From: Aalborg-AAW-1 sp964458335
GTDB taxonomy: Bacteria > Patescibacteriota > Gracilibacteria > Absconditabacterales > Absconditicoccaceae
DNA: 27,801 bases
Direction: 5' to 3'
Assembly: GCA_964458335.1 (NCBI GenBank)
Contig: CAYWIJ010000016.1
Coordinates: forward strand, 1 to 27,801
Below, in pieces: positions 17,815 through 24,451 of this stretch; position 1 is the stretch's first letter; the number at the start of each line of letters is the position of its first letter. The notes beneath the pieces were generated by a model, which made no database searches, was not told where the DNA came from, and worked only from the letters and a program-made list of their open reading frames with translations. The position numbers and the translations under genes were made by a program.

Positions 17815-17888
17815 TCGGGAATGCGGGACTCGAACTCGCGACCTCTTGGTCCCAAACCAAGCGCTCTAGCCATCTGAGCTAATTCCCG
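17815..17888 (-). tRNA. tRNA-Pro (anticodon TGG)
   Basis: 74 nt including discriminator A. The acceptor stem is CGGGAAT/ATTCCCG, the D arm GCTC/GAGC, and the anticodon arm CTTGG-TTTGGGA-CCAAG gives anticodon TGG. The T arm GCGAG-TTCGAGT-CCCGC has one A-C mismatch. CCA is not encoded, unlike the other three tRNAs in the window. The first pair C1-G72 is typical of bacterial tRNA-Pro. Confidence 0.93.
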
Positions 17889-17929
17889 GGCTATTTTTCA
17901 ATGGTAATTATTTAGAGAGCTAACCATTT

Positions 17930-17975
17930 GCTCTAGTCATCGCTTTGCTTCGCAAGACTACGGAGCTAATTCCCG
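17930..17975 (-). pseudogene. Degenerate 5' half of a tRNA-Pro
   Basis: On the minus strand CGGGAATTAGCTC, identical to the first 13 nt of tRNA-Pro, is followed by a hairpin-forming insert (TTGCGAAGCAA) and then ATGACTAGAGC, matching the D-arm end ATGGCTAGAGC. No anticodon or T arm follows. The spacer on its 5' side also resembles the spacer before the intact tRNA-Pro. Confidence 0.6.
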
Positions 17976-17993
17976 TGGCCAACAATTTAATGG

Positions 17994-18067
17994 TAGGTGT
18001 AGGTGGACTCGAACCACCGACCTCGTCCTTATCAGAGACGCGCTCTAACCAACTGAGCTATACACCT
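17994..18067 (-). tRNA. tRNA-Ile (anticodon GAT)
   Basis: 74 nt. The acceptor is AGGTGTA/TACACCT, the D arm GCTC-AGTTGGTTA-GAGC, the anticodon arm CGTCT-CTGATAA-GGACG, giving GAT, and the T arm GGTGG-TTCGAGT-CCACC. CCA is encoded at 17991-17993. It lies between tRNA-Phe and tRNA-Pro on one strand; it is not in an rRNA operon here. Confidence 0.95.
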
Positions 18068-18185
18068 ATAATAAATAACAATCGACGACCTCTGTCAGAC
18101 AAATCTTTTTCACTGTAACCTCTCTAATATAATTATTCCAAATAGAAAAGCAAGAGGATTTTTAGTTTTTTGCATACAAAAGTGG

Positions 18186-18258
18186 TGCCAGGAGGCGGAA
18201 TTGAACCGCCGACACGAAGATTTTCAGTCTTCTGCTCTACCAACTGAGCTATCCTGGC
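18186..18258 (-). tRNA. tRNA-Phe (anticodon GAA)
   Basis: 73 nt. The acceptor is GCCAGGA/TCCTGGC, the D arm GCTC-AGTTGGTA-GAGC, the anticodon arm GAAGA-CTGAAAA-TCTTC, giving GAA, and the T arm GGCGG-TTCAATT-CCGCC. CCA is encoded at 18183-18185. It is the first gene of the tRNA-tuf run. Confidence 0.95.
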
Positions 18259-18354
18259 ATAATATTGTCGATATAAACTTACATATACTGAAATTTAGTA
18301 TAGTAGTATTCATATCCCATAATCAACAACGATTTCTGACTACAGTCAAGTCCC

Positions 18355-18383
18355 AATATACAGAAATTAGAACCAAATTGCAA
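18355..18383 (-). promoter_or_regulatory. Promoter of the tRNA-Phe/Ile/Pro run
   Basis: On the minus strand TTGCAA (18378-18383), 17 bp and TATATT (18355-18360). The -35 is extended as TCTCTTGCAA. The predicted start lies about 90 nt before tRNA-Phe. Confidence 0.65.
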
Positions 18384-18400
18384 GAGAATTATCTCTCTTG
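18381..18400. promoter_or_regulatory. Inverted repeat shared by two divergent -35 boxes
   Basis: CAAGAGA (18381-18387) and TCTCTTG (18394-18400) are a perfect 7-bp inverted repeat with a 6-nt gap. Each arm is the upstream half of one of the divergent -35 elements (tRNA-Phe on minus, trhO on plus). Confidence 0.6.
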
Positions 18401-18426
18401 AAAATCTGACTCCTTTTTCTTATACT
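18398..18426 (+). promoter_or_regulatory. trhO promoter
   Basis: TTGAAA (18398-18403), 17 bp, TATACT (18421-18426); each hexamer matches 5 of 6 consensus positions. The upstream extension TCTCTTGAAA parallels the divergent tRNA promoter. The start codon is about 55 nt downstream. Confidence 0.7.
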
Positions 18427-18481
18427 ATATACATAGGGCAGCAACCCTTTTTCTTTTATTAGCTTGCAACTAAATTTTACG

Positions 18482-19618
18482 ATGCATCACCGTACTCATT
18501 ATCATCTTATTACTTTTTACAAATTTGTAGATATTACCAATCCCTTAGCGGAAGTAAAAACACATCTGAATTTCTGTACCGATATCGGTATGAAAGGTCG
18601 TATTTATATTGGAAATGAAGGAATTAGTGCAACCGCCACTTGTAATACTGGGCAACTGACTGCCTATAAAGCATTTCTCAAGAACAATCCTTACTTCAAT
18701 GATGTAGAAGAACAAATCGAGATAAAGTCTTCTTCTGTAGACCACCACATGTTTGCTAAGATGATCGTAAAATATCGTCAGGAAATTGTCGCTTTGTGAA
18801 CAACAATAACACAAGAAGCTTACAAGAGATCGCTTCAAGAACTTACCGATGAAGAACTGAAAAAGGTGATTGATGAGAATAATAAGGACTGGGTCATTCT
18901 TGATATGAGAAATAGTTATGAATATAAGCTTGGGCATTTTAAGAATGCTATTCCAGCTGGGACGATCAATTTTCGTGAAGTAGAGAATCTGATGGAAGAT
19001 TATAAAAATCAATTCCAAAATAAGAAAGTACTCATGTACTGTACTTGAGGTATCAGATGTGATAAGCTCTCGGTCATGCTCAAGGAAAAGGGAATTGACA
19101 ATTTCTATGCACTCCAAGGATGAGTTGTACAGTATGTCAACAAACACAATGACGGAAACTGGCTTGGTAATCTCTACACATTTGATGGAGTTATTAGCAA
19201 AAAAGTAGGAGATGAAGAAACTCATACGACTATAGGAAAATGTATTTATTCTGACTTAGACACGAATAATTGTGAAAATTGTAGGTATAGTCCGTGTAAT
19301 GCACGTATCCTCGCCAGGAAAAAGCAATACAAAAGACATGGTGGATTTTGTTCACAAGAGTGTTATGACAAAGCATATCAAGATGGATTCGTAAAGAATG
19401 ATAGTTTTGATAATTTCAATTACAAAGCACTGCGTGGAAATGTAAAAGCAGGAGTATTAGATCAATCAGCATATATTGGTATGGTACAAAAGCACCTAGA
19501 TGAGTTTGTGATAGATAGAGAATTTTCACACAAGACTAGTCAGAAAGAAGAATCTGTCGATAAAGAATATCTTGCTCAATGGTTTCAAGACAATAAGTGG
19601 TTGAAAGAAAGTAAATAG
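18482..19618 (+). CDS. trhO: tRNA uridine-34 hydroxylase, rhodanese family
   Basis: 378 residues, the TrhO/YceA family (UPF0176), which makes 5-hydroxyuridine at position 34 of certain tRNAs. The N-terminal ferredoxin-like part has GMKGRIYIGNEGISATAT; the rhodanese domain has WVILDMRNSYEYKLGHFKNA and the active loop CTGGIRC (Cys187 to Cys193), whose first Gly is TGA. A C-terminal cysteine-rich segment (CENCRYSPC, CSQECYDKAY) is typical of long family members. Three TGA glycines occur. ATG 18482 is preferred to the TTG at 18464. It is divergent from the tRNA-Phe/Ile/Pro run and has its own promoter and terminator. Confidence 0.93.
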
Positions 19619-19626
19619 TATATAAT

Positions 19627-19647
19627 AGGACCTTAATGGTCCTTTTT
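19627..19647 (+). terminator. trhO terminator
   Basis: AGGACC (19627-19632) pairs with GGTCCT (19638-19643) around TTAAT and runs into T5. It begins 8 nt after the trhO stop. Confidence 0.85.
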
Positions 19648-19802
19648 AGATTTATGTATGGTATAAACAAATCCTTTTGAATAGTGAAGTCAGTATCATC
19701 AAGCATATTACTAACCTATACTCTCACTCACTTCTCTCAATACAAACAACCGAGTGAATCTCTCTGGATCGAGGTTGTTTTGTAGATTGAACATCCAACA
19801 AA

Positions 19803-19852
19803 TATCTACACGGGTCTTGAATACAGAAATTCCTCATACTTCGGAATGACAT
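19803..19852 (-). repeat. Dispersed GTCATTCCGAAG-type repeat
   Basis: The minus strand reads GTCATTCCGAAGTATGAGGA, then an A/T-rich stretch and AAGACCCGTGTAGATATT. It belongs to the same loose family as the GTCATTGCG copies. Confidence 0.5.
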
Positions 19853-19870
19853 TTTTTCAAATAAAAAAAG

Positions 19871-19903
19871 CAACTGCCTTCTAGAACAGCAGTCGTCTTT
19901 ACA
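19871..19903 (-). terminator. Possible terminator of the decayed minus-strand gene
   Basis: On the minus strand ACTGC...GCAGT with an inner TTC/GAA pairing is followed by TGC and a run of seven T. It stands where the pseudogene at 19890-20300 would end. Confidence 0.4.
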
Positions 19904-20300
19904 TACGCTCGTTTATATTTATCATACTCCTCATTGCCTTGTTGGTAGACTTTCTGATACGTAATAATAGTTCTTATACAAGAGTTGATACAATTTTTCT
20001 GTGGCATTCTTTTCTTGTGTAGGTTTTTGTTTTTCAGATTTTATAAAACAATTTTAATTCAGATAGATTATAAATAAGCTGTGAAATAGGTGAGTATTGA
20101 ACATCATCATATTCTCATCGCTTTACTCTTTTGTTTTTGTTTATTATGATTATCTATCTGAAGGATAAGAAAAGAATGCTATATGATAGTATATTATCAC
20201 ATGATAAACAGTATCTTCAAATGTATGTAAATGAACTGATAATAATAATTATCGCGAGCGATCCAATCAGTATTCCTTCTTGGACATATCCATTATAGTG
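19890..20300 (-). pseudogene. Remnant of a small membrane-protein gene
   Basis: No intact frame exists, but minus-strand fragments look coding. One frame reads YNGYVQEGILIGSLAIIIII, then SSFTYIGRY, a likely membrane helix, to TAG at 20154-20156. The same frame resumes with KRGEYDDVQYSPISQLIYNL and SELKLFYKI to TAA at 19974-19976. Two successive +1 shifts then give KQKPTQEKNATEKLYQLLYK and QKVYQQGNEEYDKYKRAYVK. An in-frame stop plus two shifts suggests decay, though sequencing errors in homopolymers are possible. No start codon or family was recognised. It lies between hairpins at about 20310 and 19880. Confidence 0.4.
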
Positions 20301-20309
20301 AATAAAAAA

Positions 20310-20337
20310 AATCTGTCAAAAAAATACAGACTTTTTT
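20310..20337. terminator. Weak bidirectional terminator-like hairpin
   Basis: TCTGT (20312-20316) and ACAGA (20326-20330) form a 5-bp stem flanked by an A run on the left and T6 on the right, so it could act on either strand. It lies 17 nt beyond the stop of the exonuclease-like gene (minus). Confidence 0.45.
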
Positions 20338-20353
20338 GTACACTTTCTTTCAC

Positions 20354-21391
20354 TTAGTCAGAAAAGATAGTATTCATCTTCGGTTTTTCTTCTCAGAGTG
20401 TCGATTCTTTGTTTTCTTTATTTGCTCAGATGATAAAATCCTCTATCGTATACTCGTGATCTTCATTTTCTAGCGAAAGCTTATGATAGTAGAGGATATA
20501 TCGTAAACAAAGATAAGTCATCTTGACATCATTTTTGCAATAGTTTTTTAAGGTTTTGAGAGCAAGTTCATCTCACTCTTGATATGCTTTCCAAAGATGT
20601 TCAGCCTCTTTTCCTGACTCTAAGGTTTTACCTAAACCTACCAACGATCTTGATAATCTATTCAGCCCTATCATCCTTCCAGTTACTCCCCAAATAAACT
20701 GGAAAATATCTAAAGACTTCGTATTGAGAATAGATAAGAGATGATCATATTCTTCATCATTATAACGATTAGCAAAAGTCAATCCTTGATGTACCGTTAC
20801 AGGGTTATCAAAGAGCAGGCTATTGAATCCTATCACATACCCTTCAAATGAGATCAGATAGTCTAAAAATTTCGTAATATTAGATTGATCAATATACTTA
20901 TATGTTGCTTTTCCATCTTGGACAATATAGGCATATCAGATATAAAATTCTGTCATTTTAAGATCATTAGTTGCATAAGAAGTCTCTATATCATACACAA
21001 GATAAGATTTCCCAGCGATATTATTGAGTTTCCCATCTTCAAAAGCTTTCATTAAGGTTTGTTCTATGGATACTGATGATTTTTTTTGAGCAGCAATTTT
21101 TTTGCTATCTTTTATCAATGAACCTACTTTTGCAATAATCTCTTTATTCGCATGAAGTTCTATTTTTTCTTTTTCATCAAAAAACACTACTTCATCAATA
21201 CCGTTCACAAATACTGTCCTCCATATATAGTCTTGTCTTGCAAGATGATAGACACTATTTCACTGTTTTGAAGTAATAGTGAGATAATCTTTTAGGGTAG
21301 GATAATTATTTTTTTTCAAAATCTGATGTAATGTCTCAAAAAAAGTACTTTTGAGTTTCAATAATTCATCATAGCTCAGTTTTTTGTACAT
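20354..21391 (-). CDS. DEDDy-type 3'-5' exonuclease-like protein
   Basis: 345 residues with an RNase H-fold exonuclease domain in the second half. Motif I is SYLVYDIETSYAT (D134, E136), motif II GFNSLLFDNP (N190, D195) and motif III NYCKNDVKMTYL (Y284, D288), which is the DEDDy set for two-metal 3'-5' hydrolysis. The nearest families are the PolB-related exonucleases and the RNase H-like YprB group; the sequence alone does not decide between DNA and RNA as substrate. The first 120 residues are lysine-rich and not recognised. Five TGA glycines break it under the standard code. ATG at 21391; no Shine-Dalgarno sequence. Confidence 0.75.
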
Positions 21392-21464
21392 AAGATTAGT
21401 ATAAAAACAAAAGATAGTTTCTGACATAATACATAAGTCAGCCAGATATTCAAGTTTGTTCTAC

Positions 21465-21489
21465 AAAAAAATCCCGTATAAAACGGGAT
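21465..21489 (-). terminator. Terminator of the LysM-CHAP gene
   Basis: On the minus strand ATCCCGT pairs with ACGGGAT (arms 21483-21489 and 21471-21477) with a 5-nt loop, followed by T6-7. It begins 5 nt after the stop of the gene. Confidence 0.85.
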
Positions 21490-21493
21490 CATA

Positions 21494-22684
21494 TTATCTC
21501 TTTGCTGCTTCATATTGAGCTTTCACACTAGCAGGAAGTTCTTGAGAAGGGATAAATCCTAATAATGTCTGGCCTCCTTTTGTCTGAGTCATAGCATCAG
21601 TAAGAGAAATCCAACGAACTGTTACCGTCCAAAGACCTGAATAGTTCATATCTGATACTTTCATTCTCTTATTTGCATGATCTACTTCCTCTACAATAGC
21701 TACATGACCACAACTTGAACAATAACGTCCACCTTGTTTAAATACAGCAATTGCTCCAACAGAAGGTGTTGACGAAGTTTTAAAGCCAGCAGATTTTGCA
21801 TTTCCTAACCATTGATTTGCATTTCCACCAAATCCTCTAAAGCGGACACCAGGTGAAATTTCAGGGAAAGCAAAGGTAGCTTTATGCGCTGCATAATACG
21901 TACATTGTCCCGCAGCCATACCATTTTGTTCTTTGAAGACATATCTCCATGATGAGACAATACTTGATGCACTACCGACAATATTGGTATCAGTTATTGT
22001 TGTAAGAGTAGTTTTTTTCTTCACAGTACTTGATACACTAGAATTAGTACTTTTTTTGGTTGTATTAACGATAACCTTCTCGGGTTGTGCTTTAGGTTCT
22101 GGTTTCACTAATAGAGAAAGCGTATATGCGTCTTCTACACTTAAACCTGGAACAAAGATAGCTTGTCCTTTTTCATAGGGTACCATAATATTATTTTGGT
22201 TATTGGCCTTGAGGAGTTCTTCTTCATCAATACCATACATATTGGCAAATACCATGAGAGAGATAGAATCTTCCTTCACCTCATACACAAAGCCTTTCAT
22301 ATTGGTAATATACAATCTCTGTCCAGCCAGAAGATCATTATCTATAAGGTTATTGACTGCTTTAATTTGTTCAACAGAAACTGCATATTTTTGAGCAATC
22401 TGTTCGATACTATCACCTCTCTGTACAATATATGATTGTAATGGAGTCGGATCGTCCACCGTGTCAATGCTATCATCTTGTATCATACCATCGTTATTGA
22501 TGATATACAGATCCTGTTGATATTCATTGGATAGAAAGTTCGCATTTACTTGGAAATTTGGTTGAAGCAGTCCTGTATACATCGCTGGATTAATCAATAA
22601 GAGCGATATAAATACGATACTTCCTAATGTTGATATAGTTTTGAGAAAGTGCGATTGCACAAACGATTTATAAGTCATATACAT
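21494..22684 (-). CDS. Exported peptidoglycan hydrolase: two LysM and a CHAP domain
   Basis: 396 residues. The N-terminus (KSFVQSHFLKTISTLGS and a hydrophobic stretch IVFISLLLINPAM) is a signal peptide or membrane anchor. LysM1 is SYIVQRGDSIEQIAQKYAVS and on to GQRLYITN; a more divergent LysM2 follows (FVYEVKEDSISLMVFANMYG). After a Ser/Thr/Lys linker comes the CHAP domain with Cys261 (AGQCTYYAA), His327 (CGHVAIVEEV) and an Asn in DMNYSG. A CSSC pair (C322, C325) sits next to the catalytic His. CHAP enzymes cleave peptidoglycan peptide bonds. It uses no TGA. The start is ATG 22684 (or 22678), 12 nt after the CCA of tRNA-Ser; any longer frame runs through the tRNA. Confidence 0.88.
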   Translation of the reverse strand: MYMTYKSFVQSHFLKTISTLGSIVFISLLLINPAMYTGLLQPNFQVNANFLSNEYQQDLYIINNDGMIQDDSIDTVDDPTPLQSYIVQRGDSIEQIAQKYAVSVEQIKAVNNLIDNDLLAGQRLYITNMKGFVYEVKEDSISLMVFANMYGIDEEELLKANNQNNIMVPYEKGQAIFVPGLSVEDAYTLSLLVKPEPKAQPEKVIVNTTKKSTNSSVSSTVKKKTTLTTITDTNIVGSASSIVSSWRYVFKEQNGMAAGQCTYYAAHKATFAFPEISPGVRFRGFGGNANQWLGNAKSAGFKTSSTPSVGAIAVFKQGGRYCSSCGHVAIVEEVDHANKRMKVSDMNYSGLWTVTVRWISLTDAMTQTKGGQTLLGFIPSQELPASVKAQYEAAKR

Positions 22685-22696
22685 GAGATATGTAAA

Positions 22697-22784
<88 letters not shown>

Positions 22785-22831
22785 TAGATTGATGTTTTAT
22801 TCAATAAATAACCGTAGTTATTCTGAATATA

Positions 22832-22844
22832 TGCCATCTCTCCT
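22832..22844 (-). repeat. Duplicated 5' end of tRNA-Ser
   Basis: TGCCATCTCTCCT is identical to 22773-22785, the first 12 nt of tRNA-Ser plus one flanking base. It lies 59 nt upstream of the tRNA, in the same orientation, inside its leader. Confidence 0.6.
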
Positions 22845-22914
22845 TCCCGATACAACGTATCTTAGCTATCTCTAGCGAGGATGTGGTCTATTATCTAAAC
22901 AAGATAACCTAAAA

Positions 22915-22943
22915 AATATACGGATTTTGGGTAGGAATTGCAA
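22915..22943 (-). promoter_or_regulatory. Promoter of the tRNA-Ser/LysM-CHAP unit
   Basis: On the minus strand TTGCAA (22938-22943), 17 bp, TATATT (22915-22920), with the same extended -35 TCTCTTGCAA as the tRNA-Phe promoter. It lies about 130 nt before tRNA-Ser; no other promoter is seen before the CHAP gene. Confidence 0.65.
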
Positions 22944-23072
22944 GAGAAAACAACAGAGAGCAAAGATAAGATTCTGGCTACTGTTACGCGCTCACTCTGT
23001 TATGAAGTCTTGGCTTTTTATTGTGTATCTTACTGGCGATATAGCGTGATATATGTATTCACACAAAGAACT

Positions 23073-23101
23073 GTCATTACGAGTGATAGCATTGCAATCC
23101 A
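23073..23101 (+). repeat. Dispersed GTCATT-type repeat (plus orientation)
   Basis: GTCATTACGAGTGATAGC followed by ATTGCAATCCA. It is inverted relative to the copy at 23138-23175, so the two could form a long stem. Confidence 0.5.
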
Positions 23102-23137
23102 CAATCCAAAGAAGCATTTATTATAATCTCTATATCT

Positions 23138-23175
23138 ATGGATTGCTTCATCCGCTGACGCTCCTTCGCAATGAC
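23138..23175 (-). repeat. Dispersed GTCATTGCG-type repeat (minus orientation)
   Basis: The minus strand reads GTCATTGCGAAGGAGCGTCA and then GCGGATGAAGCAATCCAT. The region 22785-23207 otherwise holds only the tRNA-Ser promoter and a tRNA-end duplication; the open frames there are translations of the repeat. Confidence 0.6.
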
Positions 23176-23207
23176 TGTAAATTTTTAATTCTACACTTTT
23201 AACTTCC

Positions 23208-24191
23208 TTACACTTCATTGATTACCTCGTAACTGAGATCCATATTTCCTACAATAGCAAACCCTATCACTTCTTGAGCATATCATGCCTGTTTCAATTT
23301 TTTTGCAGAGATATTGAGTGTAGCTCAGGATCCAATGAAATCATCAATCAACAAAATTTTCTTATATTTTTTTTGACCTTGTAGTGCAAAAATAGTATTT
23401 TCTGCGTTTTTATTCCTTGCGATATCTCCCTTAAGTTGTTTCTGTGCAATAACTTCTCATGGGAAAAATTTATCAAGTTTAATTTTTGGTAACGTTAGTC
23501 CAATATTTTGCTGCAAAATAGTCATCAGTTGCACATATCTTTTTATACTGACAGGCACAAAACATACTGCATCAATAGCCTCTTGCACAATCAGTTTTTC
23601 AATTCTCTGTTTGATATTCTCTATAACTCTCTTCGAGAGATCACGATTTTGTGTTTGTTTACCATAGAAAGCAAGTGATCATAATGGAGATTTTCAAAAC
23701 TGTCCTAAAATATAGGTATCGGCTACAAAGAGTTGATCGAGATAGATTATTCATCCCTTTTTCTGTAATGTGGCTAAAGTATTCAATAATCACAACTCAT
23801 TTCTCTGGCTATCTATTGTTTCTACTATATGGCGATATTGTTTATACTGCTGTACTATATCTAAACTTCTTTCTTGACACCACAGAGCAAATCACTGAGC
23901 TCATTGTAATACCGTACCATCACTATCAAATGAGAAATATTTTTTATCTAATCGATCACTATCTTGATATCACAACAACATAATATCATCATGTGATGAT
24001 AGAGATTCTTGAACAAATTTATAGATCACTCTTGGTGTCTTACCGAGCTTGATAATACTACCTTGTTGTATAAGATCTTTAAGATGACGATGGATAATCG
24101 TCTTATAGAGACCAAAATGGTCTATAATCTGTTTAGCCGTCTGGGGTCAATTATTTTTAAGATAGTGTACAATCTTTTGTTTTGTAGTCAT
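23208..24191 (-). CDS. Winged-helix DNA-binding protein fused to a ComF-like phosphoribosyltransferase
   Basis: 327 residues when TGA is read as glycine; 11 TGA codons break it into fragments otherwise. Residues 1-60 form a winged helix (TAKQIIDHFGLYKTIIHRHL, then GSIIKLGKTPRVIYKF). Residues 61-150 are not recognised. From about 165 it resembles ComF-type PRTases: FVPVSIKR, then AQKQLKGDIARNKNAENTIF (ComF pattern Q-x-x-L...R-x-x-N), then the PRPP-binding loop ILLIDDFIGSGATLN (279-293) with its acidic pair. By analogy with B. subtilis PurR (wHTH plus PRTase) it may be a nucleotide- or PRPP-sensing regulator; that is inference. Its promoter carries paired repeats, which suggests autoregulation. 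It ends TAA at 23208-23210. The start at 24191 is the only ATG that gives the intact winged helix. Confidence 0.75.
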
Positions 24192-24214
24192 TGAAGAATA
24201 TTGATAACATATAA

Positions 24215-24244
24215 AGTGTACACTACATAATGTATAGTACACTA
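24215..24244 (-). promoter_or_regulatory. Candidate operator of the wHTH-PRTase gene
   Basis: The palindrome AGTGTACACT (24215-24224) and the related TAGTACACTA (24235-24244) contain two direct GTACACTA units (24218-24225, 24237-24244) spaced 19 bp apart, near two helical turns. They lie at and just after the predicted transcription start, where a repressor would act. Confidence 0.55.
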
Positions 24245-24245
24245 T

Positions 24246-24274
24246 AGTATAATTATTATATAGATAGATTACAA
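24246..24274 (-). promoter_or_regulatory. Promoter of the wHTH-PRTase gene
   Basis: On the minus strand TTGTAA (24269-24274), 17 bp, TATACT (24246-24251). The start codon is about 50 nt downstream of the predicted transcription start. Confidence 0.5.
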
Positions 24275-24294
24275 GCGTATTTTCATGATTTTCT

Positions 24295-24350
24295 ATGGAT
24301 TGCCGCAGTCCCGCATAGAGCAATAGACTATAGCGGGACTTCGCAATGAC
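24295..24350 (-). repeat. Dispersed GTCATTGCG-type repeat with internal stem
   Basis: On the minus strand GTCATTGCGAAGTCCCGC opens the unit and GGCAATCCAT closes it. AGTCCCGC and GCGGGACT inside are an 8-bp inverted repeat, so the transcript could fold into a hairpin. Confidence 0.6.
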
Positions 24351-24382
24351 ACCACTATTCATTACTCTATTTTTTCACCCAA

Positions 24383-24415
24383 CAAAAAAACCCACCGAAG
24401 TGGGTTCCTTTTTTC
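24383..24415. terminator. Terminator of the S-layer gene, UUCG-capped
   Basis: On the minus strand ACCCAC-TTCG-GTGGGT forms a perfect stem followed by T7. On the plus strand it is followed by TTCCTTTTTT, so it may be bidirectional. It begins 37 nt after the stop of the S-layer-type gene. Confidence 0.85.
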
Positions 24416-24451
24416 TACCTGAGTATAGAGATGTACTATTCAATAAATAAA

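Noticed and set aside
17720..17828. An integrated element bounded by tRNA-Pro att-like repeats
   Set aside because: Only 73 nt lie between the two 18-nt copies, with no integrase gene; treated as a tRNA fragment duplication instead.
20146..20298. 50-codon plus-strand ORF (MIIYLKDKKRMLYDSILS...) with a following hairpin
   Set aside because: It is antisense to the better-looking membrane-protein fragments, has no promoter and no recognisable family; possible but unsupported.
23030..23218. Minus-strand ORF containing SHCEGASADEAI
   Set aside because: This is the translation of the dispersed GTCATTGCG repeat, not a gene.
23651..23983. 110-codon plus-strand ORF
   Set aside because: Shadow on the opposite strand of the wHTH-PRTase gene, whose motifs are convincing.
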